DNA from: JADFMN01 sp964529975
Lineage (GTDB): Bacteria > Armatimonadota > Fimbriimonadia > Fimbriimonadales > Fimbriimonadaceae
Reading direction: 5' to 3'
DNA: 43,423 nt
Assembly (NCBI GenBank): GCA_964529975.1
Contig: CAZGXW010000017.1
Span: forward strand, 1-43,423
In this document: in pieces, positions 15,267 through 23,799 of the stretch
Numbering within the stretch: the first letter of the stretch is position 1
Layout of the letters: every line of letters starts with the position of its first letter
The notes under the pieces: generated by a model
Told to the model about the DNA's origin: nothing
Seen by the model: only the letters and a program-made list of their open reading frames with translations
Databases searched by the model: none
Program-made: the position numbers and the translations under genes

Positions 15267-17540
15267 ATGCATCGCCCCACCCTCCTCCGTAGCCTGGCGG
15301 CCGTCGCGCTCGCCGTCGTCTCGCTGAGCGCTTTCGCCCAAGATCTGCCGAAGGTCACCTTCAGCCAGCCTGTGATGAAGGCCTCGGCGGTGCTGGCGGA
15401 GATCAGCAAGCAGACCGGTGTGCACCTGGCCAGCGACCCGATCGTGGGCAACATCCCGATCCTGGTGAGCGTGACCGACGCCCCGCTCGACCAACTTCTG
15501 GCGCGGATCGCGCTAGCGACCGGCGGCGAACTGAAGGCCGAGGGGGAGGGGTTCCGACTGGTGAACAACGACGGGCTGCGCAGGGAGCAAGCGGCGAAGG
15601 AGACTGGCTGGGTGATCGAGGCTTTCGACCGCGCGAAGAAGCGGCTTGCGGGCCAGAACACGACTCCCGGCCGATGGGACGAGAAGACGGTGAACGACCT
15701 GGTCGCGAAGGCCGAAGAGCGGAGGCGTGCGACCGAGGAGCGCATGCGACAGATCGAGATGCAGCAAGGCGCGCGCATTTCGATGTTCGATTCGTCTGCC
15801 GTGAGCGCGACTCCCGCGTCTTCTTCGGCGCGGCGGATCCTGGATTTGCTTCCTTCCAGCGTTTTGGCCTCTGTCGGTCCAGGCGACCGGATCGTCTACG
15901 CGCTGACTCCGACGCGGATGCAGCGACGAATGCCGATCAACGTGCAGCCGATCGTGAACGACTTCGTTTACAACCACAATCTGATTGCACAGCGCGCGCC
16001 GCAGTTGCGGCCCGACCCGCGGGTGACGATGGTCGGTGCGCTGACGAGCGGCGAGCCGATCCAGAGTATCGCGGAGACGCACGTGGTGCTTTCGCGTGGA
16101 TATCGCTCGACGACCGTGCAAGTCGAAGTGAAGTTCGTCGACCGGAACGGGATCATTGTTGGACAGGGGTCCACGTCGATCGCTCCGGAATACCAGAACG
16201 CAGCGGCGCAGGCCAACCAAGAGGGCAAGGCGATCGAGTTGAGCGAACTCTCGCGTCAAATGGCTGTGCTGATGGCGCAGGAGACGGCATCGCCGTCCTC
16301 GGACCGAAACGTCTATCGCGTGGCGACCGCCGGAAACGCTGGCGGCGCGTTTGTGACTCTGGCCGGTGGTGACGGGACGCTGCCGAAGCAGGTGCCCGAA
16401 GATCTTCTGAACGTCTTGGTGAACCCCGACAAGTACGATCCGGCGTCGCTCTACGTCTCGGAAGCCTACATCCAGACTGCTAAGGCAGGGGGCAAGGACT
16501 TGGTCGCGACGTTCCCGGACCGAATCGTGCGCGATATGGCGCGCGCGCTGGTGGCGGGCAACGTGACGACGAAGGGCGTGCTGGCGAGCAGCGCGTCGTA
16601 CGGCATGACTTTGCAGAGCGAAGGCGAGTGGTTGGTGGCGACCCCGACGTGGGCCGACAACACTCGCAAGACGAACTTCAATCGCGAGAAGGCTGGCGCG
16701 TTGTTCCGTTCGGTCAACACACGAGGCTTTGCGACGCTCGACGAACTGGGCGACTATTCGTTCTGGTTGACTCTTGGTCTGCCAGACAGGCCGTTGGACA
16801 TGGCCTACCTGTCCTTGATCAACAAGGACACCGCAGACACGTTGAACGAGTATGTCTCGTTGAGCCTTGACCTCTTACGCGTATACGCTTCGATCCCGGA
16901 CAACGTCAAGCGGACGAACGGCGAGGCGATGAACATCCCGTTCCGGTCCTTGGTCGGAAACGCGAAGACGAGCGCGGAGCATTCGTACTATGCCGGCAAC
17001 GTCGGTGCGGGAATGTTCCCTGGCGCGGGACAGTTCTCCGCGATGATCATGACCATGGAGATCTCCGAAGGCGAAGGGCGACCGTCCGGCCCGCCGCCGA
17101 ACTCGATCTTGACCGAGCCGACAGAAGCGTTGCCGAACGGCATTCCAGGCGAAGCCGTTTTGACGGTGATGCGGCAGTTGCAGGAGGGCGTGTACGCGTC
17201 GATCAAAGGACTTCGCGGCGGGCAGTTGCTCTCGGCGCAAGAACTCGGGATGCGACAAGGCATGTTGCAGGCGAACTTTGGTGGTGGCGCGCCTCCGCCG
17301 GACTTCGACACGTTCGTGCCCGCTCAGATCGTGAACGTGCAGATAGCCCTGGAACTGCAGCAGTACGGACGGCCTAGCGCGATGTTCAAGGACGGTTGGC
17401 TGGTGAGCGGTGCTCGCGCGGTGTCCTACAACGGACTGCCAGAGGGCTTTCGAGCGCAGGTCGACCGGGCGAAGCAAAACATGATGGCGCCTCCGCCGAT
17501 CCCGGCGACAGGCACTGTGCGGCGCGGCGGCGGCGGCTAG
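15267..17540 (+). CDS. large exported protein with N-terminal STN-like domain
   Basis: 757 residues from ATG at 15267. The signal peptide is RSLAAVALAVVSLSAFA with cleavage before QDLPK. Residues of about 27-100 (VTFSQPVMKASAVLAEISKQ, ILVSVTDAPLDQLLARIALA) look like the secretin/TonB short N-terminal (STN) domain, a small fold of outer-membrane secretins and TonB receptors. No secretin or barrel follows: the rest is a long mixed helical and strand region with alanine-rich stretches and a glycine-rich end (RRGGGG). I know no family for the whole. It probably acts in the periplasm. It is transcribed toward gluQ, with a 13-bp hairpin between them. Confidence 0.65.
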   Translation: MHRPTLLRSLAAVALAVVSLSAFAQDLPKVTFSQPVMKASAVLAEISKQTGVHLASDPIVGNIPILVSVTDAPLDQLLARIALATGGELKAEGEGFRLVNNDGLRREQAAKETGWVIEAFDRAKKRLAGQNTTPGRWDEKTVNDLVAKAEERRRATEERMRQIEMQQGARISMFDSSAVSATPASSSARRILDLLPSSVLASVGPGDRIVYALTPTRMQRRMPINVQPIVNDFVYNHNLIAQRAPQLRPDPRVTMVGALTSGEPIQSIAETHVVLSRGYRSTTVQVEVKFVDRNGIIVGQGSTSIAPEYQNAAAQANQEGKAIELSELSRQMAVLMAQETASPSSDRNVYRVATAGNAGGAFVTLAGGDGTLPKQVPEDLLNVLVNPDKYDPASLYVSEAYIQTAKAGGKDLVATFPDRIVRDMARALVAGNVTTKGVLASSASYGMTLQSEGEWLVATPTWADNTRKTNFNREKAGALFRSVNTRGFATLDELGDYSFWLTLGLPDRPLDMAYLSLINKDTADTLNEYVSLSLDLLRVYASIPDNVKRTNGEAMNIPFRSLVGNAKTSAEHSYYAGNVGAGMFPGAGQFSAMIMTMEISEGEGRPSGPPPNSILTEPTEALPNGIPGEAVLTVMRQLQEGVYASIKGLRGGQLLSAQELGMRQGMLQANFGGGAPPPDFDTFVPAQIVNVQIALELQQYGRPSAMFKDGWLVSGARAVSYNGLPEGFRAQVDRAKQNMMAPPPIPATGTVRRGGGG

Positions 17541-17558
17541 TCGCGCGCTTGAGTGTTC

Positions 17559-17588
17559 ACAATAGGACGGCGGTTGCCGTCCTATTGT
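17559..17588. terminator. perfect 13-bp hairpin just upstream of gluQ
   Basis: ACAATAGGACGGC (17559-17571), loop GGTT, and its exact complement (17576-17588). It lies 18 nt after the upstream stop and ends 5 nt before the gluQ ATG. No T run follows. It may end the upstream transcript, or control gluQ translation, since it occupies the place of the ribosome-binding site. Confidence 0.55.
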
Positions 17589-17593
17589 CGTTC

Positions 17594-18406
17594 ATGGTCA
17601 CACGATTCGCGCCCAGCCCGACGGGGCACCTACACTTCGGCCACGCGGTTTCTGCGGTTTACGCTTCGCGGCGTGGCGAGATGCTGTTGCGTATCGAGGA
17701 CATCGACCAGACGCGATGCAAGCCCGAGTACGAGGCGTCGATCTTTGAGGACTTGGCTTGGCTCGGCGTTTCGTTTCCAGGACCGGTGGTGAGGCAGTCC
17801 GACCGGTTTGGTGACTATGCGCGAGCAATTGAACGGCTGCGCGAGGCCGAACTTGTCTATCCGTGCTTCTGCACTCGGGCTGACATCCGTTTGGCGTCCA
17901 GCGCCCCGCACGGCCCCGAAGGGCCCGTCTATCCAGGGACTTGCCGGTCCTTGCAGGCCTCTGTCGTTCAGGAGAGGATATCGAGCGGCGAATCCTTCGC
18001 CTATAGACTGGACCTGGAGAGGGCGCTCGGCTTGTTCCCTTCATTGACGTGGGACGACGAACTGCGCGGGCACCAGGTCGCGGACGCGCGGCCGTTCGGA
18101 GACTTCGTGCTGTCTCGAAAGGAGACCCCTGGCTCTTACCACCTTTGCGTCGTTGTCGACGATGCGTGGCAGGGCGTGGACGTCGTCACGCGTGGCGAAG
18201 ACTTGTTCGAATCGACGCACGTCCATCGGTTGTTGCAGGCGCTGCTCGGCCTTCCGACGCCGCTTTATAGCCACCATCGGCTTGTGCTGGGAGAAGACGG
18301 CAAGAAACTCTCAAAGCGGGACGGGGCCGAAACTCTACGTGCGGTGCGAGAGCGGGGCGTCACTGCGACCGAGGTTCTTGCTCGCATCGACGCGTTCTTG
18401 GGTTAG
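17594..18406 (+). CDS. gluQ: glutamyl-Q tRNA(Asp) synthetase
   Basis: 270 residues, a truncated GluRS catalytic core without anticodon-binding domains, which is the mark of this family. It activates glutamate and attaches it to the queuosine base at position 34 of tRNA-Asp. The class I signature is HLHFGH (12-17) after RFAPSPTG, and the KMSKS counterpart is KKLSKRDGA. The zinc site is complete: C91 and C93 in YPCFCT, Y113 and C117 in YPGTC. ATG at 17594 is chosen because the family starts directly before the RFAPSPTG motif. There is no Shine-Dalgarno; a hairpin occupies that place. The stop is interlocked with the convergent cupin gene. The queuosine gene tgt lies 19 kb away in this window. 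Confidence 0.93.
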   Translation: MVTRFAPSPTGHLHFGHAVSAVYASRRGEMLLRIEDIDQTRCKPEYEASIFEDLAWLGVSFPGPVVRQSDRFGDYARAIERLREAELVYPCFCTRADIRLASSAPHGPEGPVYPGTCRSLQASVVQERISSGESFAYRLDLERALGLFPSLTWDDELRGHQVADARPFGDFVLSRKETPGSYHLCVVVDDAWQGVDVVTRGEDLFESTHVHRLLQALLGLPTPLYSHHRLVLGEDGKKLSKRDGAETLRAVRERGVTATEVLARIDAFLG

Positions 18407-18765
18407 TCGCCGGTCGGCACGATTGCGCTTGTTTCGACCATGAGCACAACGGAGGGTTTGGGAGAGCGCGGTCTATGCATGACGCCTTTGCTGATAGTGA
18501 TCCCTTGGTGCTTGTTGAGCGTGACTGTCTCGCCTTCGAGATCGATGTAGAACGTGCCTTCGAGGACGAAGAAGAACTCGTCGTCGTTGTCGTGTTTGTG
18601 CCAGTGAAACTCCCCTTCGAAGTGCCCGACCCGCACGACGCTCTCATTGACTTGAGTCAGGGTCCGGTTCCACCAGGGATGGTCGATGCTTTGCAACAAA
18701 GAGGGCAGATCGATCAGTTCCTGGTGGCCGTGGAGGGTCTTGGTCTGGATGTCGTACTCGGTCAC
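18403..18765 (-). CDS. small cupin-domain protein
   Basis: 120 residues from GTG at 18765; there is no ATG in this frame near the family's usual start. A single cupin barrel is shown by HWHKHDNDDEFFFVLEGTF (metal-binding histidines plus glutamate) and the second motif ending ISKGVMHRP. Such short cupins are metal-binding proteins of varied or unknown function, often sugar isomerase-like or binding. No signal peptide. The gene is divergent from the GH116 gene with only 33 bp between starts, so shared control and a link to sugar metabolism are possible. Its TAA overlaps the gluQ TAG (TTAG at 18403-18406). Confidence 0.85.
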   Translation of the reverse strand: MTEYDIQTKTLHGHQELIDLPSLLQSIDHPWWNRTLTQVNESVVRVGHFEGEFHWHKHDNDDEFFFVLEGTFYIDLEGETVTLNKHQGITISKGVMHRPRSPKPSVVLMVETSAIVPTGD

Positions 18766-18798
18766 TTTGCAATGATGAACGATCTGGGCTAGACTCGA

Positions 18799-21700
18799 TT
18801 GGTGGAGCCCGAAAACCGCGACCTGACCAGGCGGACGTTCTTGAAGATTGCCGGAAGCGCGGCGACCGTCGGGCCGAGGCAGATCCTCGCGATCTTTGAA
18901 GACGGTTCGATGATCGTACAAGACCACTTCGTCCCCGTCGAGAAGAACTTGCCGCCGGCGTGGAAGAAGGCGCTCTTCGAGCGTGGCGTGAAAGAAGTGT
19001 GGTCGGGCGCAGATCTCGACTCGATAGGCATGCCTTGCGGCGGCATCGCCAGCGGCCAGATGTATCTGTGCGGCGACGGCACGTTTGGAAACTGGGAGAT
19101 CTTCAACTCGCACGAGTTTTTGAGTTACGGGGCGACGAACTACGCGAAGAGGGCCATCAAGAAGCCGGTCGAGTGCGGGTTCTCGATCATTATCGGAGAC
19201 CGCGAGTGGGCCTTGGACAAGGAGGGCTTTCCTGGAGTGACTTTTGAGGGCCGGTTCCCGATCGCGCACGTGACCTATTTGCGCGAGGACTGTCCGATTC
19301 GCGTTGGGCTTTGCGCCTATCCGCCCTTCGTGCCACTGAACGCGAAGGACTCCGCACTTCCTGCCACGATGATGGAGTACACGCTCGAGAACACCTCAGC
19401 CACAGATGCCACCGTCTCACTGCGTGGATGGATCGAGAACGCCGTCGCGAAGTCGTGGGAGAAGGATCCGGGGGTGCGCATGCGTCACACACATGCCCTG
19501 GCCGAGCCGAGGTTGACGATGGTCGTCCATGGAGCAGACTCCTCCAAGGACGAGTTTGGTCCCGATCCTGCGAATCCCCGTCCGGTCGTCGTCATGGCCG
19601 ACTTCGAAGGCGAGACATACGGCGAATGGGTGGCCACTGGAAACTCCTTTGGCACCGGACCTGTCGGTGGAACGCTGCCAAACCAACAGCGCGTGACGGG
19701 CTTTATTGGCCGAAAGTTGGTGAACACGTTTTTGAGCGGTGATGGGACGACAGGCACGCTTACGTCTCCTGAGTTCACGATCGATCGGCGTTATATCAAC
19801 TTTCTGATCGGCGGCGGGAACCATCCGGCGACCGAGTGCATGACCTTACTGATCGACGGCGAGATCGTGAAGACCGCGACCGGCCTCAACGAAGAGCGCC
19901 TGTTGTGGGAGACGTGGGACGTGTCGAAGTTTGCTGGCAAGAAGGCGCGCCTACAGATCGTGGACACGGCGACTGGTGGCTGGGGGCACATCAACATCGA
20001 CCAGATCGAGATGGGCGACACAGTCAAGAATCGCGAGCACGTCAACATTCGGCGCGGCGATCCGAACCGAGAAGTGGGAACATTGGCTCTTGCGATCTTT
20101 GAGAAAGGGTCGGTGGAGGGCGCGGGATCTTACGGTTTCACCGAGCAGCACTTCGGTCAAGTGACTTCGGACAGCATCGTCTTGAAACCGGGCGAGAAGA
20201 AGACTCTCGTCGCTGTGCTAGCGTGGCACTTCCCTAACCATGCACGCGGACGGCAGTATGCAAACTGGTTTGTCGATGCGCACGCGGTCGTGCGGTATGC
20301 CCAACTGCACTACAAGCGACTCTCGGCAGACACCAAGCTTTGGGTGGAGACCTACTACGACTCCACATTGCCTTTCTGGCTTTTGGACCGCTTGCACTCG
20401 ACCGTCTCCTATCTGGCGACAGGGACTGCGGAATGGTGGGGCAACGGTAGGTTTTGGGCGTGGGAAGGCGTAGTGTGTTGCGCAGGGACCTGCACACACG
20501 TTTGGAACTACGAGCACTCGATGGCTCGCCTTTTTCCAGAGATTGAAGTCAACATACGCGAGAGGCAGGACTTCGGCGAAGGCTTCCACGAGGACACCGG
20601 ACTGGTCGGATTCAGGAGCGACGCGCAGTACGCCGCGGACGGACAGTGCGGCACCATCCTCAAGGCATACCGCGAGCACACAATGCAGAAGGACGACGAG
20701 TTCCTCAAGCGAAACTGGTCGAAGATCAAGAAGGCGATGCAGTTCTCGATTTCGCACGATCCGAACAAGGACGGCGTGATAGAGGACAGCCAGCACAACA
20801 CTTACGACATCAACTTCGAAGGGCCGAACACGTTCGTCGGCGCGCTCTATCTAGGCGCCCTACGCGCCGCCGAGGAAATGGCGCTCGATATGGGAGACGT
20901 CGAGTTCGCAAACGAGTGCAAGGCTATCTTTGAGAAGGGCAGCAAACAGACCGTCGAGCGCTTGTGGAACGGCGAGTACTTTATCCAAGAGGTCGATGCC
21001 GCAAAGCATCCTCTCTATCAGTACGGCCCAGGTTGCCTTGCGGACCAAATGTTCGGCCAAGGTTGGGCGCACCATATCAACCTCGGATACCTCTATCCCA
21101 AGGAGCACGTACGCAAGTCGCTTGAGTCCGTTTGGAAGTATTGTTGGGCACCGGACATCGCACCGCAAAACGCAAGATACAAGCCGGAAAGGCCGTTCGC
21201 CGTCCAGGGTGAGGCAGGTCTCTTCATATGCACTTGGCCAAAGGGCAGCAGGCCTGGAGAGCCAGTGCGCTATCGAGACGAAGTCTGGACAGGGATCGAG
21301 TACCAAGTTGCAGGCCACATGGTGTGGGAGGGGATGGTCGAGGAAGGACTTGCGATCTGTCGCGGAATCCACGACCGCTACCACCCTGCAAAGCGAAACC
21401 CGTACAACGAAGTCGAGTGCAGCGACCACTACGCCCGCGCCATGGCGAGTTGGGGCGTCTATACAGCCCTGGCGGGGTTCAAGTACCACGGCCCGAGCGG
21501 CAAGTTGTCCTTCTCGCCCCGGATCACGCCTCGCGACTTTCGGGCTGCGTTCACTGTCGCCGAAGGGTATGGCGTCTACTCGCAAATCTACGACAGCGAG
21601 GGACAGACTTGCAGCATCGAAATGAAGCGTGGGCGAGTAGTCGTCAGCGAGTTTGCGGTCACGATCATCGAAGGAACAAAGCCGCGCTCCATTGGAGTGA

Positions 21701-21822
21701 CGATTCCCGGCACGACGGCTACAGGCTCGTTCCGACACGAAGACGGAGTTCTGACCGTCACCTTTGAGCGGCCCGTGGTGATCGAGCAGGGTTTTACTCT
21801 GACGGTCAACCTGGGACGATAG
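18799..21822 (+). CDS. Tat-exported GH116 (GBA2-like) glycosidase with inserted beta-sandwich module
   Basis: 1007 residues, starting at TTG 18799 or GTG 18802; the early start is supported by a twin-arginine signal (RRTFLKIAG at 11-19). The N-terminal GBA2-like domain (GMPCGGIASGQMYLCGDG) is interrupted at about 262-407 by a beta-sandwich (MADFEGETYGEWVATG to GGWGHINIDQIEMGD) of the kind I know from GH32-associated domains. From about 515 the alpha/alpha-barrel (DUF608) follows. The likely acid/base is D670 in QHNTYD, and E556 in FWAWEG lies where the nucleophile is expected; both are placed by motif, not by alignment. GH116 enzymes are retaining beta-glucosidases, xylosidases or glucosylceramidases. 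The substrate cannot be told. Confidence 0.85.
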   Translation: MVEPENRDLTRRTFLKIAGSAATVGPRQILAIFEDGSMIVQDHFVPVEKNLPPAWKKALFERGVKEVWSGADLDSIGMPCGGIASGQMYLCGDGTFGNWEIFNSHEFLSYGATNYAKRAIKKPVECGFSIIIGDREWALDKEGFPGVTFEGRFPIAHVTYLREDCPIRVGLCAYPPFVPLNAKDSALPATMMEYTLENTSATDATVSLRGWIENAVAKSWEKDPGVRMRHTHALAEPRLTMVVHGADSSKDEFGPDPANPRPVVVMADFEGETYGEWVATGNSFGTGPVGGTLPNQQRVTGFIGRKLVNTFLSGDGTTGTLTSPEFTIDRRYINFLIGGGNHPATECMTLLIDGEIVKTATGLNEERLLWETWDVSKFAGKKARLQIVDTATGGWGHINIDQIEMGDTVKNREHVNIRRGDPNREVGTLALAIFEKGSVEGAGSYGFTEQHFGQVTSDSIVLKPGEKKTLVAVLAWHFPNHARGRQYANWFVDAHAVVRYAQLHYKRLSADTKLWVETYYDSTLPFWLLDRLHSTVSYLATGTAEWWGNGRFWAWEGVVCCAGTCTHVWNYEHSMARLFPEIEVNIRERQDFGEGFHEDTGLVGFRSDAQYAADGQCGTILKAYREHTMQKDDEFLKRNWSKIKKAMQFSISHDPNKDGVIEDSQHNTYDINFEGPNTFVGALYLGALRAAEEMALDMGDVEFANECKAIFEKGSKQTVERLWNGEYFIQEVDAAKHPLYQYGPGCLADQMFGQGWAHHINLGYLYPKEHVRKSLESVWKYCWAPDIAPQNARYKPERPFAVQGEAGLFICTWPKGSRPGEPVRYRDEVWTGIEYQVAGHMVWEGMVEEGLAICRGIHDRYHPAKRNPYNEVECSDHYARAMASWGVYTALAGFKYHGPSGKLSFSPRITPRDFRAAFTVAEGYGVYSQIYDSEGQTCSIEMKRGRVVVSEFAVTIIEGTKPRSIGVTIPGTTATGSFRHEDGVLTVTFERPVVIEQGFTLTVNLGR

Positions 21823-21865
21823 GCTTCTCTGAACCCTGGTCGGCGGCTTCTGCGTAGAATGGGCC

Positions 21866-22615
21866 GTGGTCCAGACCCGCGACATCTGCAAATCGTTCAT
21901 CGACAAGAAGAAGGGAGAGATCAAGGCGGTCGACCGGGTTTCGATCGTGGCCCGTCCGGGAAGCATTTTTGGCCTGTTGGGGGTGAACGGCGCAGGAAAG
22001 ACCACGCTCCTTCGTATGCTCTCGACCGTCATTCAGCCGACATCCGGCGATGCCAGCGTCAACGGATTCGACACGGTGCGCGAGTCCGAGCGCGTGCGCG
22101 CAAGCATCGGGTTCCTTTCGAACACGACCGCGCTCTACGGCAGGCTGACGGCAACCGAGATGCTCGCTTACTTCGGTTCCCTCTACGGACTGAATGGACC
22201 TGTGCTCGCTGAGCGTGTCGCCTATGTGACCGACAAACTCAACCTCCACGAGTTCAAGGACCGCCTGTGCGACAAGCTATCAACGGGTCAAAAGCAGCGC
22301 GTCTCCATCGCCCGCGCGATCCTGCACGACCCGCCAGTGCTGTTCTTCGACGAGCCCACAGCCGGGCTCGACGTCGTGACGGCGCAGACGATCATGGAGT
22401 TCATCGAAGAGCAAAGGGACCATGGTCGGACCATTGTCTTCAGCACGCACGTCATGAGCGAGGCAGAGAGGCTCTGCGACGAGATCGCCATTATCCACGA
22501 CGGAAGGATCAAGGGGCACGGCACTCTTTCGGACGTTCTTGGTTCCGCTGGCGAAACGCGCCTTGAGCCAGCGTTCCTAAAACTGGTCGGTTACGCCCCG
22601 AAGGTGTCTGCGTGA
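21866..22615 (+). CDS. natA: NatA-type ABC transporter ATPase
   Basis: 249 residues from GTG at 21866. All ABC motifs are present: Walker A GVNGAGKTT (39-47), signature LSTGQ (138-142), Walker B VLFFDEP (158-164), D-loop AGLD and the H-loop FSTHVMSEAE. The sequence resembles NatA of the Na+-exporting NatAB system and similar CcmA-type ATPases, and the next gene is a NatB-type permease with a 4-bp GTGA overlap, so the two form one exporter. Sodium is the known substrate of the namesake, but drugs or other solutes are possible for such pairs. The gene follows the GH116 gene by 43 bp in the same direction. Confidence 0.88.
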   Translation: MVQTRDICKSFIDKKKGEIKAVDRVSIVARPGSIFGLLGVNGAGKTTLLRMLSTVIQPTSGDASVNGFDTVRESERVRASIGFLSNTTALYGRLTATEMLAYFGSLYGLNGPVLAERVAYVTDKLNLHEFKDRLCDKLSTGQKQRVSIARAILHDPPVLFFDEPTAGLDVVTAQTIMEFIEEQRDHGRTIVFSTHVMSEAERLCDEIAIIHDGRIKGHGTLSDVLGSAGETRLEPAFLKLVGYAPKVSA

Positions 22616-23799
22616 AGGCCGCACTCCTGATCTTCCAAAAGGAGGCACGAGAGATGATCCGCGACAAGCGCGTCATCAATGCCGCCTTCGTCGCTCCGAT
22701 CTTCATGATCGCGATCTTCATCTTGCTGTTCGGCTTCATCGAGAACAAAGTGAGCAAGAAGCCAGACCTGCGGCTCGCGTTCTTGCACGACGAGAGCAAC
22801 CCGATGCTCGACCAACTGCGAGATGCGGAGGGCGTGGACTTGGTCATGGTCGACAACTTGGAGGCTGGTGTCGAGATGCTCCGCGACAGAAAAGTGCGGG
22901 CCGTGATGGTCTTCAGCCCTGGCTTTGTCGAGGGCGTCGCTGGCGGAACCGCCGAAGTCACTGCCCACTACCTTTCAACCGAACCGCTCTCACAGATCGC
23001 CATGGGCTCGGTGCGCCGAATGGTGGAGCAGATCAACAAGGAGGCGGTCAAAGTCGTGCTAAGGGAGCACAACATCGACGAAAGGCTCTCCGAGCCGGTC
23101 AAGTTCAAGGAAGTGGACGAAAAGAGCGCTGAGGGCCTCGGGGCGTCGATGATTATTGGGCTGATTCCCTACTTGATCGTCCTGTGGGCTTTCTATGGCG
23201 GGTTTAGCTCTGTATCTGACCTCGTTGCTGGCGAGAAGGAGCGCGGCACCATGGAGACGCTTCTCATCAGCCCGGTCAAACGGTCGGAGGTCGCTTACGG
23301 CAAGACGCTCGCACTCACTGCGATTTGCCTCGTCAGCAGTCTAACGACGCTCGTCGGCGTGCTTGCGATCGGACTGCTACGTCTGGAGGTCACGGACGCG
23401 CTCTTCCCCAGCGGCATGCATGTTTCGGCCCTGGCAATCCTTGGGTTGTTCGGCGTGCTTCTGCCCTTGGTCGTGCTCTTTGCGAGCCTATTGATCGCCG
23501 TCAGCGCGTACGCGAAGAACGTGCGGGAGGCACAAACCTACCTGACCCTCGTGAGTTTTGTCGTGCTCATGCCGGCGATCTTCAGTCAGTTCATCGGCTT
23601 CACAGGGGCCCAGAACGAAGCCTGGGTAAGGTGGACGCCAATCCTCAACGCGTCGGTCGCGATCAAAGAGGCGTTGCTCAACGAGCTTGAAGTCGTTCCG
23701 TTCCTCATCACGGCCTTGAGCAGCCTCGCAATTGGGCTCGTGTTGCTCAAAGTCGCAGTGGGACTGTTCAGCCGAGAGCAGATCCTGACGCGCGTCTAG
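22612..23799 (+). CDS. natB: NatB-type ABC-2 permease
   Basis: 395 residues from GTG at 22612, translationally coupled to the ATPase gene. The layout is that of ABC-2 exporters of the NatB/YhaP group: one N-terminal membrane segment (FVAPIFMIAIFILLFGFI), a large extracytoplasmic loop of about 130 residues, then five membrane segments from near residue 180. The cytoplasmic motif AGEKERGTMETLLISPV before the third segment is the family's hallmark. It would form the channel of the exporter. It ends at 23799, where its TAG is interlocked with the fliD TAG on the other strand (CTAG). Confidence 0.88.
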   Translation: MKAALLIFQKEAREMIRDKRVINAAFVAPIFMIAIFILLFGFIENKVSKKPDLRLAFLHDESNPMLDQLRDAEGVDLVMVDNLEAGVEMLRDRKVRAVMVFSPGFVEGVAGGTAEVTAHYLSTEPLSQIAMGSVRRMVEQINKEAVKVVLREHNIDERLSEPVKFKEVDEKSAEGLGASMIIGLIPYLIVLWAFYGGFSSVSDLVAGEKERGTMETLLISPVKRSEVAYGKTLALTAICLVSSLTTLVGVLAIGLLRLEVTDALFPSGMHVSALAILGLFGVLLPLVVLFASLLIAVSAYAKNVREAQTYLTLVSFVVLMPAIFSQFIGFTGAQNEAWVRWTPILNASVAIKEALLNELEVVPFLITALSSLAIGLVLLKVAVGLFSREQILTRV

